NCBI GenBank assembly: GCA_021781455.1
Contig: JAJXWV010000040.1
Location: forward strand, 1 to 64,000
Direction of reading: 5' to 3'
DNA: 64,000 nt
From: Acidobacteriota bacterium
GTDB taxonomy: Bacteria; Acidobacteriota; Thermoanaerobaculia; Gp7-AA8
The notes under the pieces were generated by a model, which was not told the DNA's origin, made no database searches, and worked only from the letters and a program-made list of their open reading frames with translations. Below, piece after piece: positions 1-7,885 of the stretch; the first letter of the stretch is position 1; each line of letters begins with the position of its first letter. The position numbers and the translations under genes were made by a program.

Positions 1-121
1 GGCGTAGCGCGGCGAAGAGTCTCAAACCTACTGATCGTCCCGGTAAGAGACTCTTCGCCGCGCTCCACCGCTCCACCCCATCCACCGCCCCCGCGGTTGC
101 GCCGGCTCAGAGTGACGGCAG
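1..121. repeat. Family A inverted-repeat element, copy 1 (cut by window edge)
   Basis: Part of a dispersed palindromic element whose arms contain GCGGCGAAGAGTCTC and its reverse complement around a GATCGTCCCGGTAAGAG core, and which ends in GGCTCAGAGTGACGG. The left end is missing because the window begins inside it. It lies in the opposite orientation to the copies at 8861, 25015, 31590 and 55489. Confidence 0.85.
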
Positions 122-128
122 AAGCAAA

Positions 129-158
129 ACACCCCGCGGATTCCCGCGGGGTGTCGAT
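129..158 (-). terminator. Rho-independent terminator of the M28 peptidase gene
   Basis: A perfect 11-bp stem (arms 129-139 and 144-154, 4-nt loop) is followed on the minus strand by TTTT. It sits about 20 bases past the stop codon of the minus-strand peptidase gene. Confidence 0.8.
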
Positions 159-178
159 TGACTTCGGGCAGCGAACGA

Positions 179-1891
179 CTACTTCGTCGCGTGCAGGCTC
201 TTGTCGCGCGCGGCGCGGAACTCGTCGCCCGGCTTCCAGTTCGGAAGCGTCGGCGAGTTCGCCGCTTCCCATCCGAGGAAATAGCCGAATTGCGCCATCT
301 GGACGCTCGTCGACCAATCCCAGTTCGGCTGGAACTCGTCACTCGGCTGGTGGTAGTGCAGCTTGCGGTACTCATCGGACTGCGCTTTGCCATAGCCGGC
401 CGGTTTGCCGATGACGTCCTGACCGGCGCTGATCGTGAACGCGGGGATGCCGACGCGGCTGAGGCTGAAGTGGTCAGAGCGGTAGTAATGGCCCTGCTCC
501 GGCTGTTCGTCGGGCACGATCTTGAGGCCGAGATCTCGGGCCACGCGTTCAGCTGTGGGATTGAAGGTGGTCCGCTCCACGCCCGTCATCTCGACGTCGC
601 GAACGCGACCGTACTCCGGAATGGCGTCGTAGTTGATGCCCACCGCGATCTGCCCGGCGGGAACGGGCGGGTGCTCGCCGAGGTACGCCGAGCCGAGGAG
701 TCCCTGCTCTTCGGCGGCGACGGCGGCGAAGATGATGGAGCGCTTCGGTGCGGGCTTCGTCTTCGCCCAGACGCGGGCCATCTCCAGCAGAACGCCGCAC
801 CCGGTGCCGTTGTCGATCGCGCCGTTGTAGATCGTGTCACCGCGCGAGTCGGCCTTGCCGATGCCGAGGTGGTCGTGGTGCGCCGAGTAGAGGACGGCCT
901 GGTCTCGGAGCTTCGGATCGCTTCCTTCCAGCTTTGCCACGACGTTGGCAGTGTTGACCGGACGGAGCTTGCTCACGATCGAAGCGTTGAATTTCACGCC
1001 GAGAGGCACAGGCTTGAAGTCGCGCGAAGCGGCGGCTTCGGTCAGCTTGGCAAGATCGAGCCCGGCGGCCTTGAACAGGCTCTGCGCCGTCGGCTCGGTG
1101 ATCCAGCCGGCAAACTTCAGCGCAGGCTCTCCGGCTTTGAGGCGGGGAAACGAGTTCTCGTAGCCCCACGAATTGCGCACCACCGGCCATCCGTACCCGG
1201 CTGCGGCGTCGGTGTGGATCAGGATGACGGCGGCGGCATTCTTCGCCGCGCCGATCTCATACTTGTACGTCCAGCGCCCGTAGTACGTGCGCGTCTTTCC
1301 CTTGAACAGGTCGGGCTCGCTGGCGTTGGCGGGGGGATCGTCGGCCAGCATGATCAGCGTCTTGCCCCGCGTGTCCAGGCCCTTGTAGTCGTCCCATTTG
1401 TATTCCGGCGCCACGACGCCATGGCCGACGAAGATGACGTCGGAGTCGATCGAGTCGCTGGCAACCTGCGTCTGGTCCTGGCCGACGTATTCGTCTTCGT
1501 GCTTGAGCGGACCGACCACCGTCGTTCCGTCCCTGGTGAACGAGACCGAGGTCTTGCCCGGAACGGTGGTGATGCCGAGCAGCGGCACCTTCTGGTAGTA
1601 GGTGCCGTTGTCGCCGGCGGGCATGAGGCCGGCGGCTTCGAATTCCGAAGCGATGTACTGCATGGCGATCTCATCGCCGCGGGTTCCCGGACCGCGGCCC
1701 TCGAGCAGGTCGCTCGATAGAAACCGCACGTCCGCTTTGATCGCGTTCGGGTCGAAGGCATCCAGTCCGCGCTTCACCGCGGCCGGTACCGCGGATGCCT
1801 CACTCTTCGATGCGCTCTTCTGCGCGACAAGAGGAACCGCGGCGATCGTCATCGCAACTACCACAAGCAATAGCCAGCGTAAACGCTGCAT
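179..1891 (-). CDS. Exported M28-family zinc aminopeptidase with PA domain
   Basis: The 570-residue product starts with a Sec signal peptide (MQRLRWLLLVVVAM..., cleavage near residue 22), so it acts in the periplasm or outside. A protease-associated (PA) region covers roughly residues 130-270 and the M28 catalytic domain roughly 300-540. The di-zinc ligands are visible as SAHHDHLG (His), GAIDNGTG (bridging Asp), AAEEQG (catalytic Glu and Glu ligand) and YRSDHFSL (His). M28 enzymes of this layout release N-terminal amino acids from peptides. I chose the ATG at 1891 because AGGAGA lies just upstream; the open frame continues to 2113, but that extension runs through an intergenic repeat. It is transcribed alone and ends at a hairpin with a T-tract. 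Confidence 0.93.
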   Translation of the reverse strand: MQRLRWLLLVVVAMTIAAVPLVAQKSASKSEASAVPAAVKRGLDAFDPNAIKADVRFLSSDLLEGRGPGTRGDEIAMQYIASEFEAAGLMPAGDNGTYYQKVPLLGITTVPGKTSVSFTRDGTTVVGPLKHEDEYVGQDQTQVASDSIDSDVIFVGHGVVAPEYKWDDYKGLDTRGKTLIMLADDPPANASEPDLFKGKTRTYYGRWTYKYEIGAAKNAAAVILIHTDAAAGYGWPVVRNSWGYENSFPRLKAGEPALKFAGWITEPTAQSLFKAAGLDLAKLTEAAASRDFKPVPLGVKFNASIVSKLRPVNTANVVAKLEGSDPKLRDQAVLYSAHHDHLGIGKADSRGDTIYNGAIDNGTGCGVLLEMARVWAKTKPAPKRSIIFAAVAAEEQGLLGSAYLGEHPPVPAGQIAVGINYDAIPEYGRVRDVEMTGVERTTFNPTAERVARDLGLKIVPDEQPEQGHYYRSDHFSLSRVGIPAFTISAGQDVIGKPAGYGKAQSDEYRKLHYHQPSDEFQPNWDWSTSVQMAQFGYFLGWEAANSPTLPNWKPGDEFRAARDKSLHATK

Positions 1892-1976
1892 GAGTTCTCC
1901 TTTTTGCTGGGATCGTGATTCGAACGGGCCGGGGACCGGCCGTGTCGGTTTCGATCGTAACCGAACATGGGGCTCC

Positions 1977-2080
1977 GAGGTTGCGCGGTTAAGAGGTTTC
2001 GCGGTTTCGAGGTTTCGCCGTGTTCGACCGCACGGTCCGTATTCATGCCTCGCAACCTCGTAACCTCGTAACCGCTTTCG
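1977..2080. repeat. Tandem-word palindrome H1 (8-nt words)
   Basis: The left arm (1977-2020) is a run of 8-mers of the form GAGGTTGC / GCGGTTTC / GAGGTTTC. The right arm (2046-2080) carries the same words reverse-complemented (AACCTCGT, AACCTCGC). About 25 bp separate the arms. It lies upstream of the minus-strand peptidase gene. Confidence 0.8.
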
Positions 2081-2118
2081 GGTAGGGACTGCGCCGTCTC
2101 GATCACTCCTCATTCAGA

Positions 2119-2340
2119 GTGCAAGACCTATCCGATTTCGACCCAGTCGACGCTCTCCATCTGCCGATCAGCGAGCGCGTTCTCGACAGGCTGAGCGATA
2201 TCCTCCTCGCCTCCGACGAGATCCTCGGCATGATCGCCACGAGCCCGCAACGCCTCACCGAGGCGACGCGATGCGTCGAAGAATCGGTGAAGACCGTCTT
2301 CGAGCAGGTCAACGAGCTCATGAAGAGCCTGGCCGACTGA
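2119..2340 (+). CDS. Small hypothetical protein
   Basis: A 73-residue acidic protein, probably all-helical, with no recognised family. It starts at GTG 2119 without a clear ribosome-binding site. The opposite strand also holds a short open frame here, but its product is Ser/Arg-rich and looks like a shadow, whereas this product has ordinary composition (runs such as ERVLDRLSDILLASDEIL). It stands between an oppositely transcribed peptidase gene and the end of a minus-strand operon. Whether it is expressed is uncertain. Confidence 0.45.
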   Translation: MQDLSDFDPVDALHLPISERVLDRLSDILLASDEILGMIATSPQRLTEATRCVEESVKTVFEQVNELMKSLAD

Positions 2341-2379
2341 ACAGCTGTTGGCGGCCGCGGCGTCTAACCGGCTTCGATG

Positions 2380-2859
2380 CTATCGCGCCTGGATCTGCTT
2401 CTCGAGCGTCGCCGAGACGTTCTCGTAGTAGCCGGGTGCGTTCTTCCGCAGGAACTCGATGAACTGACCTGCCACTTCTTCGAGGCTTTTCAGATAGAGC
2501 GGATTCTTCTGCGTCTCGCGCGTTTCCGGCACCATCCTGCGGACGCGCTCCCACACGAGCACCAGCTCGAAGTTGTTGGAACGGAAGAAGAGCTCACCAT
2601 TGAGGATGCCGGCCACGATGAACGAGGACGCCATGTCCCAGTACGAAGTGACCATGCGGAACGAGGCGTTCTCCTCGCTTCCGGGAGGGCAGGCCGCGAG
2701 GAACTGTTCGCGCTTCGCGAAGGGCGGCTGCGACATCACCCACTTCCGGGCGCTGCGCATCCTCTCTTCCCGGCGAAGATCGTAGAGCTTCAGGATCAGG
2801 TCTGCGTCGTCGTAGGTGCCAGGGTTTTTCACGTGCTTCTCCTCGTAAACGGTGGTCAT
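2380..2859 (-). CDS. Hypothetical protein, second gene of a nuclease-like operon
   Basis: A 159-residue soluble protein that I cannot assign. It begins MTTVYEEKHVKNPGTYDD and looks mainly helical, with a hydrophobic stretch near residues 75-90 (WDMASSFIVAGILNGELFF). Its ATG overlaps the TGA of the upstream gene by four bases (ATGA), so the two are almost certainly translated together. The upstream partner carries PD-(D/E)XK-type residues, so this protein may work with it; that is inference from context only. Confidence 0.75.
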   Translation of the reverse strand: MTTVYEEKHVKNPGTYDDADLILKLYDLRREERMRSARKWVMSQPPFAKREQFLAACPPGSEENASFRMVTSYWDMASSFIVAGILNGELFFRSNNFELVLVWERVRRMVPETRETQKNPLYLKSLEEVAGQFIEFLRKNAPGYYENVSATLEKQIQAR

Positions 2860-3569
2860 TTCGTTCTCCGCCGGTGCCGCGGCGACTCACGGCGATGAAC
2901 CGTGCGCCCGTTCCGCTCGTCGTCTGCGGTCACGACTTCCACGCCGCGCTCACCACGCCTGCCGGCACCGCCGCGACGCGCTTTCTCCATGGTCATCAGA
3001 AATCCGAACGCCGGATCCTTGAACTGCAGGTGCCGCAGCACGGCCCAGTGCTTCCGCACGTACTGCTGCAGGTACTCGAGGACGTGACCGAGGCTGATGA
3101 TGCGGCAGGGCGGAACACTCGAACCGGGAGGAAAGGCGCCGAACGCGATGAGCCGGACCGTGTATCCATCGACCGCCGCGTTGCCGCTCTGAAGGAGCTC
3201 CTCGATGACGCGCTCTTCTTCGCTACCCGCTTCGCCCAGACGCGAGATCACCGCCTTGAGAACCTGCGGATCGCGGATGCTGCTGTTGATCCCGACGCGC
3301 CCTTCCTTGACCTCGCCGATGATCATGTCGACCGAGTCGGGCGAAAGGCCGAGGCCGGGATCGATGTCGCTGAGATCGAGCCCGCGCGGTGTGTGCCGTC
3401 CGCCCGTCGGCGTGGGCAGTCCGCTCGGAAAGCGGAACGCCAGGATGTCGATGTCGGTGATGGTGCGCGCGCCGCTCCGGCCGGCGCTGGCGATGATCGG
3501 ATACTCGGCCGACGTGAAATAGCCGTTCAATTGCAGGTAGGCCTGCACGAGGGCAACGGCATGGTCCAT
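2856..3569 (-). CDS. Predicted PD-(D/E)XK nuclease-like protein
   Basis: A 237-residue protein read from ATG 3569 (the frame opens at 3599). Residues 37-46 read TITDIDILAF and residues 82-88 read MIIGEVK. The spaced Asp (39/41), Glu86 and Lys88 on predicted beta strands fit the D...(E)xK active site of restriction-endonuclease-fold proteins. The following region (DPQVLKAVISRLG) could be the helical part of that fold. The C-terminus (about residues 195-237) is Arg-rich and probably disordered. It is the first gene of a two-gene operon whose partner overlaps by ATGA. There is no methylase or helicase nearby, so I do not call it a restriction enzyme. Confidence 0.6.
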   Translation of the reverse strand: MDHAVALVQAYLQLNGYFTSAEYPIIASAGRSGARTITDIDILAFRFPSGLPTPTGGRHTPRGLDLSDIDPGLGLSPDSVDMIIGEVKEGRVGINSSIRDPQVLKAVISRLGEAGSEEERVIEELLQSGNAAVDGYTVRLIAFGAFPPGSSVPPCRIISLGHVLEYLQQYVRKHWAVLRHLQFKDPAFGFLMTMEKARRGGAGRRGERGVEVVTADDERNGRTVHRRESPRHRRRTK

Positions 3570-3600
3570 GGACCGAATGATACGTGACCGGCAACGCACT

Positions 3601-3712
3601 ACCGATGGGACCGGGGGGACCGATGGGACCGATGAGACCGACAGAACGGGCGGCGCTTCTTCTCATGAGTCCCATCGGTCACACAGGTCTCATTCGTCCC
3701 ATCTCGCAGCCG
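3601..3712. repeat. Tandem-word palindrome H2 (9-nt words)
   Basis: The left arm (3601-3645) has five 9-mers of the type ACCGATGGG (variants ACCGGGGGG, ACCGATGAG, ACCGACAGA). The right arm (3664-3712) carries reverse-complement words (CCCATCGGT, GGTCTCATT, CGTCCCATC). It lies between divergent genes. Confidence 0.75.
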
Positions 3713-3815
3713 CCACGCTCCAGCCCGCCACAAACTTGATCCGGATCACGGCATATCTACATTCCCTACCTTACAATTGAAATCGGCTGCAGATAGTTAT
3801 TTGTTGTCAAATCGC

Positions 3816-4829
3816 ATGTGCCGGCTTTCGACTTTCGTCCTCGCGATTCTCGTCGCGACCTCCGCACTCGCGCAGACCGCTGCGCCTGGAGCACAGCCGG
3901 AGGTTCAGCCGCTCAAGTTCGCCGATACGGTCTCAGTCGGCTACGTCATGGTTCCCTTCACGGTTCTTGGATCGAAGGGCGGACCGATCACCGACCTCCG
4001 CCAGCGCGAGGTCCAGCTGTTCGTCGACGGCGTTCCGGTTCCCAGCGACATGTTCGAGCGATCGATGAACGCGCCGGTCTCGTTCACGATCCTGCTCGAC
4101 GGCTCCGGGTCGATGGGACTGGCCGGCAAAATGCCCGCTGCTCGCGCCGCCATGGCCACACTGATTGCGCATCGGAAGCCCGGCGACGACTTCGCGCTCT
4201 ACGTCTTCGACGACCATGAAGCCGCCGAGGTCGTGCCGTTCACCGAAGACGCAGCGAAGATCATGCGGGCCATGAACGACGTGAAGCCGTTCGGGAAGAC
4301 GGCGTTCTTCGATGCGCTGGCGACGATGCCGGCACGAAGCGAGCTCGGCAAGAATCCGACGCGGGCCATCATTCTTCTCAGCGACGGCATCGACAACGCG
4401 TCGCACCTGACCCGGGCGCAATTGCCCGGGCTGCTCGAAGGCGTGTCCGTTCCCATCTATGCGCTGGGACTGCGCGAGCCCGCCGAAAAGCAGCCGATGG
4501 ACCCGAAGCATCCGAACGAAGAGTTCTCCGATCTCGGCCTCCTGGAAGAGATCGCCAATCAGACCGGCGGACGGTTGTTCCTCGGCAACCGGCCGGAGCA
4601 ACTCTCGGAAGCTGTTGATGCTCTTGAAAATAATCTTCGCGCCCAGTACCTGATTGGCTTCTCGCCAACCGGCAAAGGTGCTGTAAAGTACCGGCGCATT
4701 GCGCTGAAGCTTGCCGGACGCGTCCGTTCCGTACGTGTTCGCGCTGGCTATCTCGGCACAGAACCGCCCATTCTGTCCGCCGCGGCGCGCGATAAAACGA
4801 AAAAGAACGAAAGGAAACGAAGTTCATGA
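3816..4829 (+). CDS. Exported VWA-domain protein (acidobacterial VWFA-related type)
   Basis: A protein of about 337 residues with a Sec signal peptide (MCRLSTFVLAILVATSALAQ) and a von Willebrand A domain from about residue 75 to 280. The metal-ion-dependent adhesion site reads LLDGSGSM (DxSxS), with a later conserved ILLSDGID. Such domains bind protein partners through a divalent cation; many copies per genome are typical of acidobacteria. I chose ATG 3816 because the signal peptide begins there; a TTG at 3777 would add 13 residues in front of it. The stop overlaps the next gene's ATG by four bases, so it is co-translated with an OmpA-like lipoprotein, which suggests a cell-envelope role. Confidence 0.85.
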   Translation: MCRLSTFVLAILVATSALAQTAAPGAQPEVQPLKFADTVSVGYVMVPFTVLGSKGGPITDLRQREVQLFVDGVPVPSDMFERSMNAPVSFTILLDGSGSMGLAGKMPAARAAMATLIAHRKPGDDFALYVFDDHEAAEVVPFTEDAAKIMRAMNDVKPFGKTAFFDALATMPARSELGKNPTRAIILLSDGIDNASHLTRAQLPGLLEGVSVPIYALGLREPAEKQPMDPKHPNEEFSDLGLLEEIANQTGGRLFLGNRPEQLSEAVDALENNLRAQYLIGFSPTGKGAVKYRRIALKLAGRVRSVRVRAGYLGTEPPILSAAARDKTKKNERKRSS

Positions 4830-5440
4830 ACAGGTTGACGAAGGTTCTCTCCGTAACGGCTCTATCGGCCGTTCTCGGAGCCTGCGCGACAAACAAGACT
4901 CTCGACCAGAAGATCGCGCAATCGCAGGCGGAAACCAACAAGAAGATCGAGTCCGTAGCCTCACAAGTGGAACAGGTCCAGCAGCATCAGAAGGATCAAG
5001 ACGTCCAGATTTCGCAGCTCAGTCAGGAAGCGAAGGACGCGCTCAAGCGAGCTCAGGAAGCGGGCGTGCTGGCCAAAGGGAAGGTCGTCTTCGAACAGAC
5101 GTTCACCGAGGATCGGGTGAAGTTCAAGACCGACAAGTACGAGCTCGACAACAGCGCCAAGGCTGCCCTCGACGAGTTTGCGACCAAGGTCAAGGGGCTC
5201 AACGAGCAGTACTTCATCGAGATCCAGGGCCACACCGATGACACCGGAAGCGCGAGGTACAACGATGACCTCGGACAGCGCCGTGCCGATGCGGTGCGCC
5301 GGTACCTGTCGCGCCAGGATCAGCTGCCGCTGAACCGCATGTCGACCATTTCGTACGGCGACACGCTTCCGGTCGCGAGCAACAAGACCAAGGCCGGCCG
5401 CGCGCAGAACCGCCGCGTCGTTCTGGTCGTTCTCGAGTAG
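4826..5440 (+). CDS. OmpA/Pal-like outer-membrane lipoprotein
   Basis: A 204-residue lipoprotein. The lipobox LGAC places the lipid-modified cysteine at about residue 20. It is followed by a predicted coiled coil (about 25-80, KIESVASQVEQVQQHQ) and a C-terminal OmpA domain with the peptidoglycan-binding signature EIQGHTDDTGS and later AQNRRVVLVVLE. It should anchor the outer membrane to the cell wall. AAGGAA stands upstream of ATG 4826, and the start overlaps the preceding VWA gene. A strong terminator follows the gene. Confidence 0.9.
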   Translation: MNRLTKVLSVTALSAVLGACATNKTLDQKIAQSQAETNKKIESVASQVEQVQQHQKDQDVQISQLSQEAKDALKRAQEAGVLAKGKVVFEQTFTEDRVKFKTDKYELDNSAKAALDEFATKVKGLNEQYFIEIQGHTDDTGSARYNDDLGQRRADAVRRYLSRQDQLPLNRMSTISYGDTLPVASNKTKAGRAQNRRVVLVVLE

Positions 5441-5461
5441 TCCGTCACATTCGCAGGATCG

Positions 5462-5496
5462 AAAAGGCCGGCGTCATGCCGGCCTTTTCTTGTTTG
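5462..5496 (+). terminator. Rho-independent terminator after the OmpA-like gene
   Basis: An 11-bp perfect stem (arms 5462-5472 and 5478-5488, loop GTCAT) is flanked by A and T runs, so it could terminate from both sides. It closes the VWA-OmpA operon. Confidence 0.85.
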
Positions 5497-5524
5497 GAGT
5501 GCGGACTGGGCATCCGCACTCCTA
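5496..5524. repeat. Family D palindrome, short copy
   Basis: A short inverted repeat GGAGTGCGGA ... TCCGCACTCC. Its distal end, CTAC, contains the minus-strand TAG stop codon of the exonuclease III gene. The longer relatives are at 15099 and 39499. Confidence 0.6.
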
Positions 5525-6268
5525 CTCGAACGTGGCCACGACCGGCGCGTGATCGCTCGTGCCGATCTCGCGATACGACGGGCACGACACCGCTCGTTCA
5601 GCGAGGGACCTGCTCGCCAGCACGTAGTCCAGCCGCCAGCCGATGTTCCTCTGCCGGAGATTCCGCCATGGCGCCCACCACGTGAAGTAGTTCTCGTCGT
5701 CGGGATAGAGCTTCCGGCCCACGTCGACGAGACCCTGGGCGATCAGTCTTTCGAAGAGAGTCCGTTCCTCGGGAAGCTGACCGATGGCCGTCGGCTTCCG
5801 CTCTTTCGGATGAACGTCCATCTCGCTCCGGGCCACGTTCATGTCACCGCACAGCACGAGATTCAGCCCCTGCTTGTGAAGATCCGCGGCGTAGCCGGTC
5901 AGCGCTTCGATGAAGGCGATCTTCGCCGCGAAGTCCTTGCCGCCGTTCGGAACGTACACCGAGGCGAAAACGGTGTCGCCGATCCGCGCCTGCACGATCC
6001 GCGTCTCGTGGTCGAAGTGAGGATGCGAGAACTGCGGTTCCGCCGCGAACGACTGGCGGCGGACGTGGAGACCGACGCCCGAATAGGCCGCTGCGCCGTG
6101 CCAGTAACAGGAGTACCCCTCGAGATTACAGATCGACTCGGGGATCTGGTCCGGCTTCGCCTTCAACTCCTGCAGGCAGATGACATCGGGCTGCTCGGCG
6201 GCGGCCCAGTCGCGAAACTGCTCGTGCCGCGCACGAATCCCATTGACGTTCCAGGTTGCAATTTTCAT
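5522..6268 (-). CDS. xth: Exodeoxyribonuclease III
   Basis: A 248-residue member of the exonuclease III / AP endonuclease family (endonuclease-exonuclease-phosphatase fold). The catalytic motifs are visible in order: MKIATWNVNGIRAR, ICLQELKA (metal-binding Glu), VYVPNGG, CGDMNVAR (Asp/Asn), RLDYVLAS and GTSDHAPV (catalytic Asp-His). It cleaves DNA at abasic sites and removes 3' blocks in base-excision repair. The frame opens seven codons earlier, but MKIATWN at 6268 is the canonical family start. It is divergent from the next gene. Confidence 0.93.
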   Translation of the reverse strand: MKIATWNVNGIRARHEQFRDWAAAEQPDVICLQELKAKPDQIPESICNLEGYSCYWHGAAAYSGVGLHVRRQSFAAEPQFSHPHFDHETRIVQARIGDTVFASVYVPNGGKDFAAKIAFIEALTGYAADLHKQGLNLVLCGDMNVARSEMDVHPKERKPTAIGQLPEERTLFERLIAQGLVDVGRKLYPDDENYFTWWAPWRNLRQRNIGWRLDYVLASRSLAERAVSCPSYREIGTSDHAPVVATFE

Positions 6269-6366
6269 CCGAAGCGCGATTGTATCCATCCGGTTACGGA
6301 GGATGTATAAACGAAATAACTATCTTCCGCTCTCTCTTGAGACGACCACGACCATTGGAGGAACCC

Positions 6367-7023
6367 ATGCGTAAAGCCGTACTGATGACGCTGCTGCTTC
6401 TGATTCCTGCCTCAACGCTTCTCGCCCAGCCCTGGCGGGACAGTCGCTATTACCCGCGGGACAACTCCTTCGACATTACTCCCTTCGCCGGGTATCGATG
6501 GGGCGGGACGATCTACGCCGACCAGACGAATCTGTACGGCCAGAACGTCGACCTGCAGAGCTCGGCGAATTACGGCGTGAGTTTCGGAATCCCGGTCTCG
6601 CAGACGGGACTCAAGATCGAGCTGCTGGTCGACCGCCAGGACACAACCGTCGGCAGGGGCACGGGATTGTTCTCTCCGGGAAACAACTTCGGGGACTTCC
6701 ACGTGACGTACTACCACGGCGGCCTGATGATCCCGTTCAGCCAATCGCGCGCGGCGACTCCCTACGTGGCGGTGAGCGCAGGCATCGCGAATCTCGATCC
6801 GTCGATGCAGGGCGTGTCGTCGTCGAACAAGTTCTCGGCGGCCGCAGGCGTCGGCGTCAACGTGCCGATCAACCGGCAGGTCGGCTTCCGCGTCGAGTTC
6901 CGCGGCTTCTACACGGCAACCGGCAACAACAACAACTGCTCGCATTGCTACTACAACAGTTACAACAACTACCACGACCTGGTGCAGGGCGAGACGAAGG
7001 TCGGGCTTTCGGTGAAGTTCTAA
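6367..7023 (+). CDS. Small outer-membrane beta-barrel protein
   Basis: A 218-residue protein with a signal peptide (MRKAVLMTLLLLIPASTLLAQ). The mature part has alternating aromatic/hydrophobic strands (FDITPFAGYRWGG near residue 37, YVAVSAGIANLD, FRVEFRGFYTATG) and ends VGLSVKF, with the terminal aromatic residue expected of outer-membrane barrels. It resembles the OmpW/outer-membrane beta-barrel superfamily with about eight strands; the cargo is unknown. GGAGG lies seven bases before ATG 6367. An Asn/Tyr-rich loop (about residues 183-205) is unusual. Confidence 0.8.
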   Translation: MRKAVLMTLLLLIPASTLLAQPWRDSRYYPRDNSFDITPFAGYRWGGTIYADQTNLYGQNVDLQSSANYGVSFGIPVSQTGLKIELLVDRQDTTVGRGTGLFSPGNNFGDFHVTYYHGGLMIPFSQSRAATPYVAVSAGIANLDPSMQGVSSSNKFSAAAGVGVNVPINRQVGFRVEFRGFYTATGNNNNCSHCYYNSYNNYHDLVQGETKVGLSVKF

Positions 7024-7038
7024 CGAGTCTGACTTTCT

Positions 7039-7257
7039 TCACTGCCACCGGAAGATCCGCAGCGCGACGACGAACGACACGGCACCCCAGGCGATCAGCA
7101 CGACCATCGGCAGCGCGATCTTTCCAACGGGCGCGGCGTCGTTCATGACCGCGCGCAGGGCGTCGTTGAGTGCGGTCAGCGGCAGCGCCCGGATCAGAGG
7201 CTTCACCGCCTCCGGGAAGCGCTCGTACGAGAAGAAGACGCCCGAGCAGAGCCACAT
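7039..7257 (-). pseudogene. C-terminal remnant of an ABC-2 exporter permease
   Basis: About 72 codons, in a different frame from the ATPase fragment immediately upstream, encode a typical ABC-2 permease tail: MWLCSGVFFSYERFP, then ALPLTALNDALRAV, then a last transmembrane segment (MVVLIAWGAVSFVVALRIF). The first five or so membrane segments and any start codon are absent. The remnant joins the upstream ATPase right after its Walker B motif, so one deletion has removed the ATPase C-terminus and most of the permease. Confidence 0.8.
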
Positions 7258-7744
7258 CCCCGGTGGTTGGCTCGTCGAGAAAGAGGATGTCGGGCTCTCC
7301 CACCAGCGCGCACGCGACCGCCAGCCGCTGCTTCTGCCCTCCCGAGAGCTTTCCCACGCGGGCGTTTCGCTTTTCATCGAGCGACAGATCGCGCAGCAGC
7401 TCATCGGGATCGTGACCGCGCTTGTAGAACGATCGAAACAGCCGCAGCGTCTCGTAGACCGTCAGCTTCTCGTAGAACTGCGTTTCCTGCAGCGAGATAC
7501 CGATGCGCTCGCGCAGCTCTGCCGGATTGCGGTCCCACGAAAGGCCGAGGACTTCGACCTCGCCGCCATCCGGCTTCGTCAACCCCTCGAGGATCTCGAT
7601 GGTGGTCGTCTTTCCGGCGCCATTCGGCCCCAAAAGACCAAAGCACTCGCGACCGGCAATGAAGAGGTCGAGCCCGTCGACAGCCTTGACGTCCGCGTAG
7701 TGCTTGCGCAGGTCGCGGCATGAGACCGCAAGATCGCTGGACAT
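7256..7744 (-). pseudogene. N-terminal fragment of an ABC-2 exporter ATPase
   Basis: Starting at ATG 7744, about 162 codons encode a normal ABC ATPase N-terminal part: Walker A GPNGAGKTTT, Q-loop SLQETQ, signature LSGGQKQR and Walker B LFLDEPTTG. At that point the homology stops abruptly: the D-loop, switch His and C-terminal part are missing and the frame continues as unrelated codons. A shifted frame picks up the end of the cognate permease. Normal proteins of this class are about 300 residues. It is either a real deletion in the genome or an assembly collapse. Confidence 0.82.
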
Positions 7745-7767
7745 GAAGGCGGAAAAGATAGCAGAAG

Positions 7768-7850
7768 GGGTGTCGGGTCGCGGGTGTCGGGTCTCAGGAG
7801 CTAACCTTGCATTCCCGATCCCGACACCTGACACCCGACACCTGACACCC
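7768..7850. repeat. Tandem heptamer palindrome H3 (word GGTGTCG)
   Basis: The left arm (7768-7798) has heptamers GGTGTCG, GGTCGCG, GGTGTCG, GGTCTCA. The right arm (7813-7850) has the reverse complements (CGACACC, TGACACC repeated). It sits between the divergent ABC pseudogene and the quinone oxidoreductase gene. The same word is used at 26886 and 55020. Confidence 0.85.
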
Positions 7851-7885
7851 TTTCTCATTTTCCAGATTTCGACTCCAATACGGCC

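Noticed and set aside
158-1720. A 520-codon plus-strand open frame opposite the M28 peptidase gene
   Set aside because: High GC content keeps antisense frames open. The product is Arg/Val/Asp-rich without any motif, while the minus strand encodes a complete, motif-bearing peptidase.
1916-1924. GTTCGAATC on the minus strand, like a tRNA T-loop
   Set aside because: The flanking bases cannot form a T-stem or acceptor stem, and the region lies directly upstream of the M28 gene.
2103-2321. A 72-codon minus-strand open frame opposite the small protein at 2119
   Set aside because: The product is Ser/Arg-rich and lacks typical protein composition, whereas the plus-strand product looks like an ordinary helical protein.
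2380-3569. Toxin-antitoxin or restriction-modification module
   Set aside because: The nuclease-like protein has no methylase partner, and the second protein has no antitoxin-like DNA-binding motif. The sizes do not fit common TA pairs.
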